From Larix kaempferi (Eukaryota; Streptophyta; Pinopsida; Pinales; Pinaceae), in the NCBI GenBank assembly GCA_027924585.1, contig BSBM01000106.1, forward strand, positions 37,649,501 to 37,713,500: DNA of 64,000 nucleotides. The letters run 5' to 3'. The stretch's first letter is position 1. Each line of letters begins with the position of its first letter. Below are positions 22,641-34,860 of the stretch, piece after piece. A program made the translations under genes and the position numbers. Below the pieces are notes generated by a model. It was given only the letters and a program-made list of their open reading frames with translations. It made no database searches and was not told the DNA's origin.

Positions 22641-23921
22641 TCAACCTGAACATTTAGATTCGCAAATAAACTGCAAAATGAAACAAAATCCCATGTCTGA
22701 GCACATCCTTACCATTTCAAAATTAAGCAAAACTAATATATTGAATAAAAAACAAGCATGCAAAATAATCAAAGATGATTGCATGATAAAAAAAATAGCA
22801 TTCAATAAATATATCTCATGGTATTTCTTAAATGGGGCATGCCAACAAGAACAATCAATGTGCGAGGGAGGCATTGCCTTACATCTATTAGATGCATAGT
22901 CTTTCAAGTTAAAAATGGGATACAGACCAATATTATCACAAATTATTTATGTATATAGGAACTGCGGCAAAAGATCCTCCACAAGACACAGTGATCCATT
23001 AATGTTTTGTGAGATAACAGGGCCATCTTTAAATGTGACAATGGTGCTTTAATAGGAATCGAGCCTATGACTCTAAGAGCAATTATCAGCAATGAGAATG
23101 CACAAAACCTTATAGATAACTCTTTCTTTGTTTGACATGATTATAATCAGGGTTGTTCTGGTATGTATTTGTGATTCAATATTCCATTGAAAGCAGCCTT
23201 TTGTTTTATAATTATGTTAGTGGTCTCCATTGAAGTCCCAACGATTGCATTTAAATTAAAAGAACCACCAACAATTATCCCTTGTAGTCTCATGAAGGTT
23301 ATGGTTTGCACAGATGCAACAATGAGGGATGACCATGACTATATTTTGAACTTTCAAAGTCGTCAATGTAACAATAAGTGATCCATTACTTTTTTGCAGG
23401 ATGACGGGGCCATCTCTAGGACATGCAATCTTCGGGATAGCAGGGCCATACGAATATATGCTTGCATATTTCTACATATGTAATTTTGTACTATTTTTCG
23501 AAATAAAATTATAAAGATGCAAAATATAAAAAAAAAACATTTTTATTGATAAATCAAAGGAAAAAACATGGAGCTCAAAATAATTGCAAGATGAAATAGA
23601 TGCAACTACAACTTACCCCTCACCACGTTGATTTTTCATGGCTTCCTCCCTCAAACTAAGATGAATTGCGATAGCTACCTTGGAAATATGATCCAGCTGG
23701 AAGCAAATATTTGTTTTCAAAAGAAAATGTACGGAATAGAGATAGGTTATGCTCGTGTATAAATAGCAGGGGTTACACTAAGATTTGTGAAAAACATCAA
23801 AACAGATGGGAGATCAAAGTCCACGCACTGCATTTTTCCACAAATGGGTGGAAAACTCACAAGAGATCCCAAGCTATCCAAGTGTATCCGATATTTTGTA
23901 ATTAATAGCACATGTAGATCG
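22641..23921. other. Non-coding stretch left of element G
   Basis: No gene recognised on either strand. It is contiguous with 27710 onward once element G is removed. Confidence 0.4.
23917..23921. repeat. Target-site duplication of element G, left copy
   Basis: GATCG immediately left of the first LTR matches GATCG at 27710-27714 immediately right of the second LTR. This proves the LTR limits and a single insertion event. Confidence 0.85.
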
Positions 23922-24610
23922 CGTTGGAACATTCTATCCATCTAGATCTTGGCCATGCATGCATTCCATGCATTGGTAATTGAGTCTCCTAGCACCTAGA
24001 CTATGTTGTTGACCCCCTAGTGCTTAAGTTTTGTCATTATTTGCATCCTTATCCACTCAAAGCACCTTATCCCTATCATTTAGGATCTAATGCACCCTCA
24101 TGCATGATTTTAGGATTTTTTGAGCCAATTTCCTTGATTCAAGGTGCCTTGTCCCCAGTCCCACCTAGTTAACTAACTCTTCCACCTAGATTCATTGCTT
24201 TTGAGTGTAGTTGTGCCTCTTTGACCACTACAAGTCACCTAATGCGCCTCCTTGAGTTCTTATCCTCTAATTTCTATCCTAGTTCCTACCTCATGCACCA
24301 ACCACCTTAAGTTAGTTGTCCTTCCATCATGAGTTGCCACTAGTTCTTTTCTGGAGATGGATTCAATGATAACTAATCTTGTCTCTTCAATGGAATTCCA
24401 ACTTCCTCTTAAGGCTCAAGAATTTCTCTATTGAATATGTATTAGAAATGTATACACAATGATTAGTAATAGATGCATGGAAAGTATTCTAATTGAGTTC
24501 CAATCTTCTTGTGTTCTTTCACATTTTTTCTTCTCTATTTTCCCGTAGATCTGTGTAAAACTTGTGAGGATAGTTTTGATGTTGGAGATCCACCTATGGA
24601 AATTTTCACA
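23922..24610 (+). mobile_element. Element G 5' LTR
   Basis: This is 689 bp, beginning CGTTGGAACATTC (the expected TG has become CG) and ending TTTTCACA. CATGCATGCA-type words lie about 35 bp in. It aligns with 26993-27709 throughout, with visible divergence and a longer CATGCATG block in the right copy. Confidence 0.9.
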
Positions 24611-24622
24611 TGGTATCAGAGC
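24611..24622 (+). other. Element G primer binding site (initiator Met tRNA)
   Basis: TGGTATCAGAGC directly follows the 5' LTR. It is the standard plant copia PBS complementary to the initiator methionine tRNA 3' end. Confidence 0.95.
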
Positions 24623-24875
24623 GGTCCATCTATCTAGTTCATATCAGATACTTCCATTGATGCACCAGAAGTTATGGATTTTCCACACAAATCCTTGGGG
24701 AAATAACCTTGAATCCATTGGAGTAATCCCTTGGAGTCTACCCAAGTGTGAGGCACTCTCAAATGTGCTCAATGTCGAAGTAGAGATTGAGTGTATTGAT
24801 GCAAATTTTTCTTCCATGGTATTTTTAGAGTGTTTTTTTCAAGTTATTGTCTCACCAAGAGCGCATTAGAAAAGC

Positions 24876-25720
24876 ATGGATAAGATTCAAGATATGAACC
24901 TGACTCCATTCAATTATTTCGAATGGAAGGACAAAATGGAGGTCCTACTTCGAAGTAAGGGTCTCTACAGAGTCACCATAGCACTAGAAAATGAACCAAT
25001 TGTTGTTGTTGAGAAATCTAGGTGGTTTAACATATTAGATGAAGCTTATGGTTTGCTTTGTCTCAGCATCTCCCAAGATCTTATATTTCATCTTGATGGT
25101 TTATAAACTCCAAAATAATGTGTGGACCAGTATTGAGTCCCTATTTGGAAAGCGAGATGAGCGAAGAGGTCATCTATTGGAGAATGAGTTGATCTCATTA
25201 AGTCCAAGCAATTTCGACACTATGCAAGATTTCATCTCAAATGTCAAATCACTAGTGCTTCATTTCAAGCAATGTGGGATTGAGAAGAAAGAAGAGTAGC
25301 TCATTCTTTCCATCCTCTCAAAACTAGGTTGTGAGTACTTAGTATTTGTCTCAAAATTCTATGCAACCAAGCAAGTGGTTCCGAATTGGAAAATGCCATC
25401 CTTAAGTGCATTAATATAGTCTCTCACCAAACAAAAAGAAAATTTGGTTCATATGGGAGCTTTGAAATCCTCCAAGTAATTTGTGCTTGCAGCTTATGGA
25501 TACAAGAATGCCAAAGGAAAGCAAATATCAAAAGAGAAGAAGTTTTCAGATGATGAGGGTTCCAATTCAACTGATGAAGGTTCCAATTCCAAGAAGAAGA
25601 ACAAGAAAGGTGAATCCAAATGTTATTATTGAAGCAAAGGTTTCCATTCTAAGAAATATTGTATGAATAATAAATTGTACATCACTCAATTTCTCTAAAG
25701 GTATAATATTGATGTTCCTG
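24876..25720 (+). pseudogene. Element G gag, copia type
   Basis: Starts MDKIQDMNLTPFNYFEWKDK, the usual copia Gag beginning with a W at the membrane-distal helix (xxNYxxWKxxM). VWTSIESLFGK, LLENELISLSPSNFDTMQDF and CGIEKKEE follow the family order. A zinc knuckle near 25620 reads CYY-stop-SKGFHSKKYC, so its second Cys codon is now TGA. About four stops and one shift break it. It would form the particle shell. Confidence 0.85.
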
Positions 25721-26152
25721 ATTTCACAAGAAAGACAAAACCAAAAAATCCTGTTGCTCACCGAGAACACTGTCTCAGTTCTACTCACCAAGGTAATCAT
25801 TTTTATGCTTTGAGTGATCAAGTCAAACAAAATTTTATGCTTCTAATATTTATGATTTATATGCACATTTTGATATATCATAATAAAAAATCTCCATCCC
25901 TTCCTTGGAATAAAGTCCGGTCAGTCCACTGGAACCACCTCTCAATCCTTGTGTTTTTTCACATGTTTCTAACTTACCTTCTGGAATCTCTTTCCAATAC
26001 CATTTGAATATTTCCTATCATATATATGAATCTGATGCATAATTTTCTAAGTTGGTTGTATGTCCCACACATCCAACCTTTCCACCATTAGATTCTGAAA
26101 AGACTCCTCAACCCCCAAGTGCGCCAATTGACAAACCCACATTTCTCAAACT

Positions 26153-26668
26153 ATGTCACTTGTTTCAGTTGCATTCCAGTATTTCATATCTTTCATTGGT
26201 TGGAATTCCATCACATCGGATCCGTTTGGACTAATATTCCACATGTTTGGACCTGATATCACCCTTTTTGGTTCAAATTTCAAAGTTACACATTCTAAAG
26301 ACCCCGCGGGTTCACTCAACAATCAGTATAATTGTGTTGTGCAATCTTTTCTTTATATGATCCTACTCTCTCATGGAGACACTTCACCATTGATGTTTGT
26401 TGCTCCATATGATTCCTAGTTTGATGTTTCAGAGCCTCATAAGATCCATTGTGAATTTAGGAAGGTGATCAATCAGTTTGAGAAGAAGATACATGGCTAC
26501 ATTGTACATTATGCAGTTGCACATGTTACTGATCCCGATGAGTTCATTGATGCATTTCAAATAGGAGAGTGCACAGATATCTTGTCCATATTTGATTATG
26601 TTTTCATATCTGATTATATATGTGTTCACATCAAGAAGCATTCATATTATTCTCCTTCATCAGTATAA
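26153..26668 (+). other. Unrecognised 172-codon ORF in the pol position of element G
   Basis: One reading frame runs from 26153 to 26668 with a single TAG at 26417. It encodes, among others, FGPDITLFGSNFKVTHSKDP, HGDTSPLMFVAPYDS and HVTDPDEFIDAFQIGECTDI. I do not recognise a protease, integrase, RT or RNase H motif. It could be a captured host gene piece or a remodelled accessory ORF. Composition is coding-like (few stops, acidic helix-like C-terminus). Confidence 0.4.
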
Positions 26669-26977
26669 TCTGAGTCCAAAGGGGCTCCTACACTTGTTTT
26701 TTGTCTACACTACATTGAACAAATTGTGCATGATCAAGGCATATACAATATCTTCATCAAGTCTCTCACCAAGAAGCAATATATTCAGCTCATTCAAGTG
26801 AAGAAGAGGAGATTGTGAAGACATTTTTCTCTGTTTCATGTCCTTTTTTTAGGGGAGGTTTTGTTCCCACGGGGTTTTCGTTCTTTCCTCAGTTAATAAA
26901 AACAAATTAAAACCTTTTGTAAAGGACCTTTGGTCTTTGTTACCAGAGCCCTAATTTTGATTTTCCTCACACAAGTC

Positions 26978-26992
26978 AGGATTAATGGGGGG
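26978..26992 (+). other. Element G polypurine tract
   Basis: AGGATTAATGGGGGG immediately precedes TGTTGGAAC of the 3' LTR. It is the usual plus-strand primer. Confidence 0.85.
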
Positions 26993-27709
26993 TGTTGGAA
27001 CATTCTATCTATGTATACCTTGTCCATGCATGCATGCATGCATTCAATGCATTAGTCATGCATTCCATGCATTGATAATTGAGTCTCCTAGCACCTAGAC
27101 TATGTTGTTGACCCCCTAGTGCTTAATTTTTGTCATTATTAGCCTCCTTATCCACTCAAAGCACCTTATCCCTATAATTTAGTATCTAATTCACCCTCAT
27201 GCACGATTTTAGTATTTGTTGAGTCAGTTTCCTTGATTTAAGGCGCCTTGTCCCCAGTCTCACCTAGTTAACTAACTCTTTTACCTAGATTCATTGAGTT
27301 TGAGTGTAGTTGCGCCTCTTTGACCACTACAGGTCACATAATGCACCTCCTTGAGTTCTTACCCCCTAATTTATATACTTGTGCCTCCCTCATGCACAAA
27401 CCACGTTCAGTTAAATGGCCTTCCATCATGAGTTGTCGCTAGTTCTTGTCTGGAGATGGATTCAATGCTAACTAAGCCTATCTCTTAAGTGGAATTCCAA
27501 CTGTCTCTTACGGATCACAAATTTCTATATTGAATATGTATTATAAATGTATACACAATGATGAATAATAGATGCATGGAAAGTATTCCGATTGAGTTCC
27601 AATCTTCTTGTGTCGTTTCACATTTTTTCTTCTCTATTTTCCTGTTGATCTGTGTAAAACGTGTGAGGTTAGTTTTGTTGCTGGAGATCCACCAGTGGAA
27701 ATTTTCACA
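26993..27709 (+). mobile_element. Element G 3' LTR
   Basis: 717 bp, TGTTGGAACATTC ... TTTTCACA. Compared with the 5' LTR it has an expanded CATGCATG block at about 27030-27080 and many substitutions, so the insertion is not recent. It is followed by the target duplication GATCG. Confidence 0.9.
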
Positions 27710-27714
27710 GATCG

Positions 27715-29340
27715 AAGGGTCTTCCTCAAGAAGCAAATTATTTCCCTTGTCAATTTCATAAGCCTTTCAAATACTAATTTTATTTATTTCAATTTCATAA
27801 TAAATTACCTATTGCCAGTGAACACTGATAGGCATGTTGGTTACCCTCTCCATGCAATGAAATCTAGACTGTCGGTGCTGCTAAATCCTGCAATCCTAGT
27901 CATTGGCGTAGTCCCATTTTCAACGCATGCCTATGCATCCTCTGAAGGGAAATATCTAATATGGGGGAAGATATGGACCATTCGCATGCCATATCTCCTC
28001 TGTATCGCACACCATATCTCCTCTGTATCTCCACAAAAATTCATTTCGACGCGAATGGCCACAATCTATGACACCATTAATATCCACCGTCTGCACAGCC
28101 TTCCTCATGCGATGCGTACTTCACGCCTCTTTCCCCACTGATGGCTACGATCGCTATCCAAATCAATCTGGATGACCCGAATCTTCCCTCCTAGTGACGA
28201 CACCCAAAAAATGCATCAAGGTCGTACACGTGTTTGCCTCTGGTGGATTTTGATAAATCCATACTTCAAAGTCCATATCCCTCTGAAATCATTAAACTAA
28301 CATTGTAATTACTCATTATGTGATGATGGCAATGACTTTAACAATATCATCAGTAAGATTTATCAGATGATGAAGGTGAACTTGGAAGCCCCCCTTTGAG
28401 GAACAAGGACATTTATGTGTAGAACTTGTGTCAAAATTGACTTCAATAAATCCTTTCTGTGTCAACCTAGTATTCCCTTAAATGTTGTATTCTAGGATTT
28501 TGGAAATGCCTCCATGTAATTGATCTCTCAAGTATTTCAAAGGCCAAATTGTTTTATGTTAAAATTTCCTTGCAAAACACCTTTGGTCAATGAAATGAGC
28601 TTGAACTCTAGATTTTGTTGTCTCAAAAGCAATAAATTACACAAGGAATAAATGGGAAAGGGTTGTGCTTAAATATTTTATTTATATAGGAACCAATTTT
28701 AACACTATAAATATTTCCCTCAGGAAAATATTATATTTTCTAAGGAAAGAGGCTACATAATACCTAATAGGATAATTTGTCGAGGAAATTATTTGATATG
28801 GGTTGGAACTTAACTTAGGAAGAAATGGCACTACCCATAAGACATGTATATGGGAAATGACTAGATAAATTTGATAATGGTTACCTACATGTGATTCCTT
28901 ATGATGTATTAAAATTGAAAGTGGAATACATAAGATTTGGTTCCATATCATAATCTAAACTGAAATTATTAACTAAGACTTTATGCATAGTTTCAAAACA
29001 AGTTAGTCAAGGCTATTAATATTCCAAATTTTGGTCATATAGTATTTAAATACACTACCTTTGAGAGAGAGAAAAAATCACCAATCAAACAAATGAGTAT
29101 ATCTTAGGTAGAGAAGTGAATGAAGTAAAGGGAGTAAGAAATATTTGGAAGAAACATTAAAAATTATATCTAGAAGAAACAATCGAAATGATTATACCTT
29201 AGTCTTAGACACAATACTTTAAGTACGGAAAAAGGTAAAGAATTGTTTGATGCTTGATATGCTTAATACACAATGTTATCCAACCATGTATGAAGCATAC
29301 CATTGGAGGGAGTGTGTTTAAATTTTCCCAACACTAAATT
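27715..29340. other. No gene recognised
   Basis: The plus strand is open for about 140 codons from 27710, but with no known domain. The segment 27950-28230 is richer in G+C than its flanks and has a short tandem repeat (CATATCTCCTCTGTATC twice near 27989-28027). It could be the promoter or 5' end of an unlisted gene. Evidence is weak. Confidence 0.3.
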
Positions 29341-29347
29341 AGGGGAT

Positions 29348-29542
29348 CTAGTGTACTACATTATTGTGTTCCAATAATATCCATAATGGGGTTGTCCTGG
29401 TGAACAAAGCCTGCTTGTCCTCCTTGTTATTGGATTCAAGTTTCTCAATGTGAAATAGAGGAGGTACCTTCAAAAGTAATTTCGGAATATAGCCAAATCT
29501 ATACCACTTTTGTCCTCGCTCCAAGTCATTCCCACTTAACAC
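29348..29542 (-). other. Putative terminal exon of an unrecognised gene
   Basis: A strong acceptor (CTTACTTGTGTGCAG, ending at 29543 on the minus strand) precedes VLSGNDLERGQKWYRFGYIP then KLLLKVPPLFHIEKLESNN, open to a TAG at 29348. It joins in frame to the exon at 29803-29950. I do not know the protein. It may be a host gene remnant. Confidence 0.35.
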
Positions 29543-29802
29543 CTGCACACAAGTAAGAAAGAAGTGCCTTTCTCAAACCATTTCTACTAATAAGTGTAAT
29601 AATTAAAAGGGATTCCAAATTCATTATTACCTAAATAACTACATTCCATGCTAATATTAGTCCTCCACCATATACACTACTAAATGCACGCAATGTCCAA
29701 TACAAATGTATTTTTGTTGGGGGTGAGGGGTGGTTGGGAAGAAGAGGGATACTCTATGTATTAAAAGGGATAGCAACAAATAAAGAATCTTTGTTGCAGT
29801 AC

Positions 29803-29950
29803 CTTCTTCGCCAAGTCTTGGGTTACTCCAATATAGGACATTGACAATAAATCAATATTTTGTTGCTTCTCCAACTTGAAGGGTGTTTCTGCATAATACA
29901 CACTTGGGGGGAGTGCAGCAAAAATATTTAATCCGATCAATGTGTCCTTG
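29803..29950 (-). other. Putative internal exon of the same unrecognised gene
   Basis: The minus strand reads DTLIGLNIFAALPPSVYYAE then TPFKLEKQQNIDLLSMSYIG, ending DLAKK at a donor AAG|GTACTG. Splicing to 29542 keeps the frame (DLAKK-VLSGND). The 5' exon limit is a guess at the CCCCCAAG acceptor. Upstream exons would have lain at or beyond 30435, where element B is inserted. Confidence 0.35.
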
Positions 29951-30435
29951 GGGGAAAGTCAAATTCAAGTATTGTCACCTGATTACTCGACTCCTCCGTC
30001 TAGGATACTCCTAGTGAAGCCAAGGGGGTGGTCCCTATAACAATTAAATTAATGCTTTTACACTACAAAAAATAAGGAAAAGTTAAATCTAGGAGTAAAA
30101 ATGATGAACAAAAATTACCAAATCAAGAAGCATCTACAATAATTTAAATCAACAGCATTCCTTTAAAAGAAAACATTCATGACATATTGGTAGATTGATA
30201 AAGCATATAAGATTGAAAAAATGTAGACCAGTGTCAAGATGTATAAAGTGTTATTGATGTGGGAATGTGTTGTAGATGTCTTGTTGTCAGTTTTAATTTA
30301 TTAATGTGTGATTATGGGAGTGAGTTAATTTGAGGATTTGGACCAAATCAGGTTAACTATTTTAATTGAGCAATTCAAGCGACTTTACCAAGTGTCTAAT
30401 GGGGTGAGGCATAACCTTGTTAAAGTAGCCCCATG
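29951..30435. other. Non-coding flank of element B
   Basis: No feature recognised. It ends CCATG at 30431-30435, the probable left target duplication of element B (right copy CCCTG at 47866-47870, one mismatch). Confidence 0.45.
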
Positions 30436-31364
30436 TGTGTTGGATAAAACTTCATATGGCTTGGGGTGGACCACAACAGACAGCTGACTACCAGAAATTA
30501 ACTCAATTCCCAATGCAATGCTATATAAATGACAATGCTAATATAATGAAGAAGATAACCAACCTCGATCCAAACATTTGATGTAGATCCCCGTTGGAGC
30601 TTTCAATTCGTGCACTTGAACCTACAAATTAGTCTTGACAGCCAATATCCAACAAGCACATACAATATATAAACGACATTAACATCATCAATAGCAATGG
30701 TCCATGATATTATAAGTAAATGCAACCCAATGTAATATAAACACATTCACAGCATTGATGGACAAGAATATGAGTATTTCTATTAATAAATAACAAGAAG
30801 TACAATGTGATACGACCTCTTGTCGACAACCAATCTGAACCAATATTCGGGTCAATCCACTTGTGCCTCCACCACTTCAATCCTCCATGTAATGGCAAAC
30901 TCAAACTATGATAGGAGTTTGGAAGGTGAACATAAAGGGTTCACAACTACAAGGATCAATGACTGTAGACTCAAGATAGGGCAGAAATCCACTAGAGTTC
31001 TCTTGCTCTCCTTTCTCCTCCCGTCCATAAGCCATATGTGCTCAATATATAGTCCTCTCAAAGGTAGATGAAAGGACACATCGAGTCGTTTCTGGGGCAG
31101 ATGGAGGGTCAAAGGTCACCCAATGACTGCTTTTTGGGAGTAAAAAGTAATTAACTAGTGATTTCTACCATTTTACATGCTACCCACGGGCTATAGTGAT
31201 GTTACTCGCGGGTACACCCACTGTAATGATGCAACTAGCGTAAAGAGGGAAAAAAAGGGAAAAATAATGTCTTTGGAGGATAAAAAGTGGATATGAGTCA
31301 GTAAAATGGATCCTCTAAGCCAAAGAGTGTTGATGCTCACAAGGTGGAAAATTACGTTGTAACA
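30436..31364 (-). mobile_element. Element B 3' LTR
   Basis: On the minus strand it starts TGTTACAACG and ends CCAACACA. It contains the GC-rich motif CCCACGGGCTATAG at 31183-31196 and a candidate TATA (ACTATATATTGAG on the minus strand, about 31035-31047). It pairs along its whole length with 46938-47865. Confidence 0.95.
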
Positions 31365-31379
31365 GATACCCCCTAATGT
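31365..31379 (-). other. Element B polypurine tract
   Basis: The minus strand reads CATTAGGGGGTATC immediately before the TGTTACAACG start of the 3' LTR, the expected position for plus-strand priming. Confidence 0.75.
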
Positions 31380-33295
31380 GTGAGGTTATATACTAATGCT
31401 ACGATGGCTGAAATACATTATAAATCTTAGAAGTGGAGTGATGGAGACACAAATGGAAGGAGCGGCTCACTCGTCATAATACAATAGTATCCCTGAGTAC
31501 ATGTCGGTATAGTACAACAATCTAATAAAATGGCCATGAATAGGCAGTACATATAGCCATGATCCCTCTACAGTAAGATATGGTCTCCTGCTGAAAAGGA
31601 AACAACTGGTGCAAACTGGAGGTACAAACTGTTGATATCTGAGAGGTGATATCTCAAATGTAAATTCATAGTCATAAGTAGCATACTGAATGCCACTATC
31701 ACCTGGGGTATTCTACACAAGTCTTCGGCAGTGCAAGTCCCATCAAGTGAATAAAGGAGTTGAGGTCAAACTTGATATGACATCGTCTGATTACAGGTCA
31801 ATGATGTATACCGTTAACAAATGCGAGTAACCCACCAATAATGAAAATCGGCATCAAGTCATAGATCACAATCATCAAAGTGCGAATAGATGTGTTGAGG
31901 TCGAACACTAAGATGAATCCATCAATCAGGGGACATTGATGTATTGCCAAAATTGTCGATGGAAAGAGAATCTGCCACTAATGACTGCAAGCCTCAAGGT
32001 ACTCAACCAAACTCTAAGCCTCAAGTTCTGGAATAAATGGGTTGAAGTCGATGGAACGAGACTCCCTGAAAGGAGGGCATTAAGGCATCCCCCATCAACC
32101 AACACGAGGTACCAGCTACGCTGAAAGATTTGGAAGAACTCAGGTGAAACGAAATGACTCAATAAGGATGGCCAAAATGAAATAGTCAAGAGATCTGAGG
32201 AGTGGCTGACTATGGTTTCAGGACTTCCTTTGAACAAGAGCATGAGCAGATGGATAGTCTCAAGCAGCATAGACTCAATATAAACTGTGCGATGCAGGAG
32301 ACATCACAAAGGGATCCATAATGACTGGAAGCTTAACCAATCGGTGGAGTAAACTGAGAAACAAGTACATCTCCTAAGGTCCAACTATAGTCCCGACTCA
32401 TAATGTATGGAGTGGAATGAATGCTCTGTTCAAAGGTGATGCAACAGCTGCCAACTACAAGAAGTAAACATAATCCCATCCGACTTTTTGGAATATTTGA
32501 TTCTTTGGTCTTTTTCATATTTGGGAAAGCTTGAAAAAGAATAAAATTGCTTATAGTACAACAAGTGAGGGAACGAGTGTCAAATAGAGAGCAAACTAGT
32601 TCCAAGCAGTGGAACATACCTATGATCAATGCAAGGAAGCGTGTGCAGGATGTGGACACTCATGGGGCATGCTCCCTCAAGGTAAAAAGGTCATCAAATT
32701 ATGGAGGGAAAATGTAATCTCTGCAGGGCTCGACAAGGAAAGTGCTCAGGCACCAGGCTAATAACGGAGTAAGCGGGAGCCGACACAAGGCTCAAGTGGC
32801 AAGCAGGATGATGTAATGCAGTCACAACTTGATATAAATGGGGGAGTCCTTATGGGAGATGACCAGCGTAAGACAAAGTAGAGTATGAGTCTTTATCGCA
32901 ACGTCATGGCATAACTACAAAGGACTCCCAATCCTAAGGACAAACAACGGCATGGGCACCAAAATGCAAAAAAGGGTTCTAACTAGGGTACCCATGTTTG
33001 GAAAGGCCCTACCGCCACATAACGACACTTCTATAACAGTGTGAAGGTTCCGTGTCAGTTAAGAAGTGGGGTCGCACCTAGGGTTTATGAAAGTGGTCAA
33101 AAGGTCAAATGCATAATGCATGTGAAAATGGCATCTAACCTATATGCCAGGTGTGAAACGTACCTGCCGTAGGTGTGAAACACTCATAAACAACATTCAC
33201 CGAATAAATTTGGTTAAAAACGCTACTCCATGACATTGTATTAGTCCAAAACAACATTAAATGGCGAAAACTATAGACAAGTGGGTTTTGAAAAT
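31380..33295. other. Element B 3' non-coding region
   Basis: About 1.9 kb between PPT and the antisense gene. The minus strand is open for 114 codons at 31926-32270 and 108 codons at 32333-32659, but neither shows a domain. No envelope-like signal peptide or membrane anchor was seen. Confidence 0.5.
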
Positions 33296-33304
33296 TATAA
33301 ATAG
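33296..33304 (+). promoter_or_regulatory. TATA box of the antisense gene in element B
   Basis: TATAAATAG on the plus strand, opposite to element transcription. It lies about 130 bp before the candidate 5'-UTR donor and 400 bp before the ATG of the plus-strand gene. Confidence 0.55.
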
Positions 33305-33531
33305 TAACAAAAATTTACAATTTACAATCCATTTTTACTGTTCACCCATTTGGAAATTTGTGGTTAGTTTTCACCTCAAAGTTCAGCTGCTGATTCTGGG
33401 AGCTACGGGCGTCCGATCATCGAACCGTCAGGAGTAGGTTGGTAATCTCATCCCTACCTTCCATTTCAATGTTATTATTTCAGTTTTCACTGGTTAAAAT
33501 TTTTGTTTGGCCATGCCCTAAATGGTCACGG

Positions 33532-33645
33532 CGCTACCCGCAGGCTATAATTATGCGGGTCGTGGGTAGGGTTGGGTATGCGTAGTCAACACACACGTTG
33601 TCCGCGGGTACCCGCCTTTGTGAGCACAACTTCCAGCGGGTACGA
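33532..33645. promoter_or_regulatory. GC-rich palindromic words in the antisense-gene intron
   Basis: CTACCCGCAGGCTATAATTA at 33534-33553, then TGCGGGTCGTGGGTAGGG and CCGCGGGTACCCGCC near 33602-33616. The same CTACCCGYGGGCTATAG word occurs in both LTRs and in the leader of element B. No known binding factor is assigned. Confidence 0.45.
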
Positions 33646-34174
33646 CCGTGAAGCTAGTTTTTTAAACAAAACTGACTAAATTCTTGGGTGTTTATCTTTC
33701 TAGGATGGTTCTAGAGTGGAGAGAGAGAGAACATGACCTAGTGGATGAGGCCATTCGTAACGATGTGTGTGCACAGCAAGCGCTACAAGCATGTGATTTA
33801 TACAAATTTTGGAGCATAGGGGGTTTGAGGGCCCAAAACCTATTGCTCCGTCGTTTGATAAACTATTGGGATGTCGATGCACAGAACTACAACCTAGACA
33901 GGCAAATACTTTCACTGGAAGTGGAATATATCTACTTCATTACAGGTTTGTCCCACCGAGGTGAGGTGGCAAGACTTCGGTCTTGATCTATGGGTGGTGG
34001 GATCACCATCCTCGACTATATAGAGAGATATTGTGTTCCAAATACTCGGGTAGTGGGGAGTCAGGTGCCCATCAAAGCCATATTCAACCTAAGCATGAAG
34101 GTTGTCGTGCCAACTTTAGTGTGGATTACTGGTTCAAAAGCTCTTCACCAGGCATCCAGGCCAGTTATGTTCTA

Positions 34175-34848
34175 TGTTGATGTATATGTAACTTCAGAAT
34201 GTATTTCATACATGTATATTGTGATCCTATAGAGATGGTATTATTCCTCTATACAGAAGTGTTTGTATTCCTATAGAGATGTTATTATTCCTCTATACGG
34301 AAGTGTTGTCATTTATATTGTAAGTGTCGTAAGTTATAATTGATGGGTTATTAGACCACCTTGTTGGGGTCAGCCTTGTATAAGTCATGTGGGTCAAAGG
34401 GTTATTAGAACACCCTATTAGGGGTCGTCCATGTGGGTCAAAGGGTTATTAGACCACCCTATTGGGTTTCGGCCCAGTCAGCATTATGTTATGTGGTTAA
34501 GTTAAGGTCGACCTAGTAAAGGTTATTAGGCAAGTCAAGTCAAGTATAAATAGAGCGCGGGAGGCACTCTATTTCATCATTCTATTCTCTCTCACACTCT
34601 TTGGAGAGTGGCGCACTTGTGGAGGAGGAGAAGATGCTGCTAGTAGAATTCTATCTCTTATGCTTGGGTTGTATCATTGCTCTATGTATCTCTGAGGAAG
34701 TTATTGGGGTTTTTCACCTCTATGGTTTTCCCCAAGTAAACTCTGTGTCTCTTGTGTGCTTGCATTATTGTTTCCATGATTGATATGCTGTACATGTTAT
34801 TCTCTCAGTTAAGATCCTATATCAGATTGAAATTCTGAAAAATTAACA
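34175..34848 (+). mobile_element. Element I 5' LTR
   Basis: 674 bp, TGTTGATGTATATG ... AAAATTAACA. It contains two tandem 44-bp units at 34225-34312 (TCCTATAGAGATG core), three GGGTTATTAGAMCACC repeats between about 34344 and 34475, and a TATA box TATAAATAG at 34545-34553. Confidence 0.9.
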
Positions 34849-34860
34849 TGGTATCAAAGC
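34849..34860 (+). other. Element I primer binding site
   Basis: TGGTATCAAAGC, one base different from the canonical initiator Met tRNA site TGGTATCAGAGC, directly after the LTR. Confidence 0.85.

Larger units (their letters stand above)
23922..27709 (+). mobile_element. Element G: non-autonomous Ty1/copia-type retrotransposon
   Basis: Two direct LTRs of about 0.7 kb flank 2.4 kb of internal DNA with a methionine-tRNA PBS, a copia-type gag, an unassigned ORF and a PPT. Perfect 5-bp duplications (GATCG) bracket it. No integrase, RT or RNase H motif is present and the interior is too short for pol, so movement would need proteins from another copia element. Confidence 0.9.

Noticed and set aside
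27608-28141. 177-codon plus-strand open stretch
   Set aside because: Its first third lies in the LTR of element G and the remainder has no recognisable domain, so it is a chance fusion across the insertion edge.
31926-32659. Minus-strand open stretches near the 3' end of element B as an envelope-like gene
   Set aside because: No signal peptide, glycosylation pattern or membrane anchor, and the two pieces are not in an order that makes a single protein.
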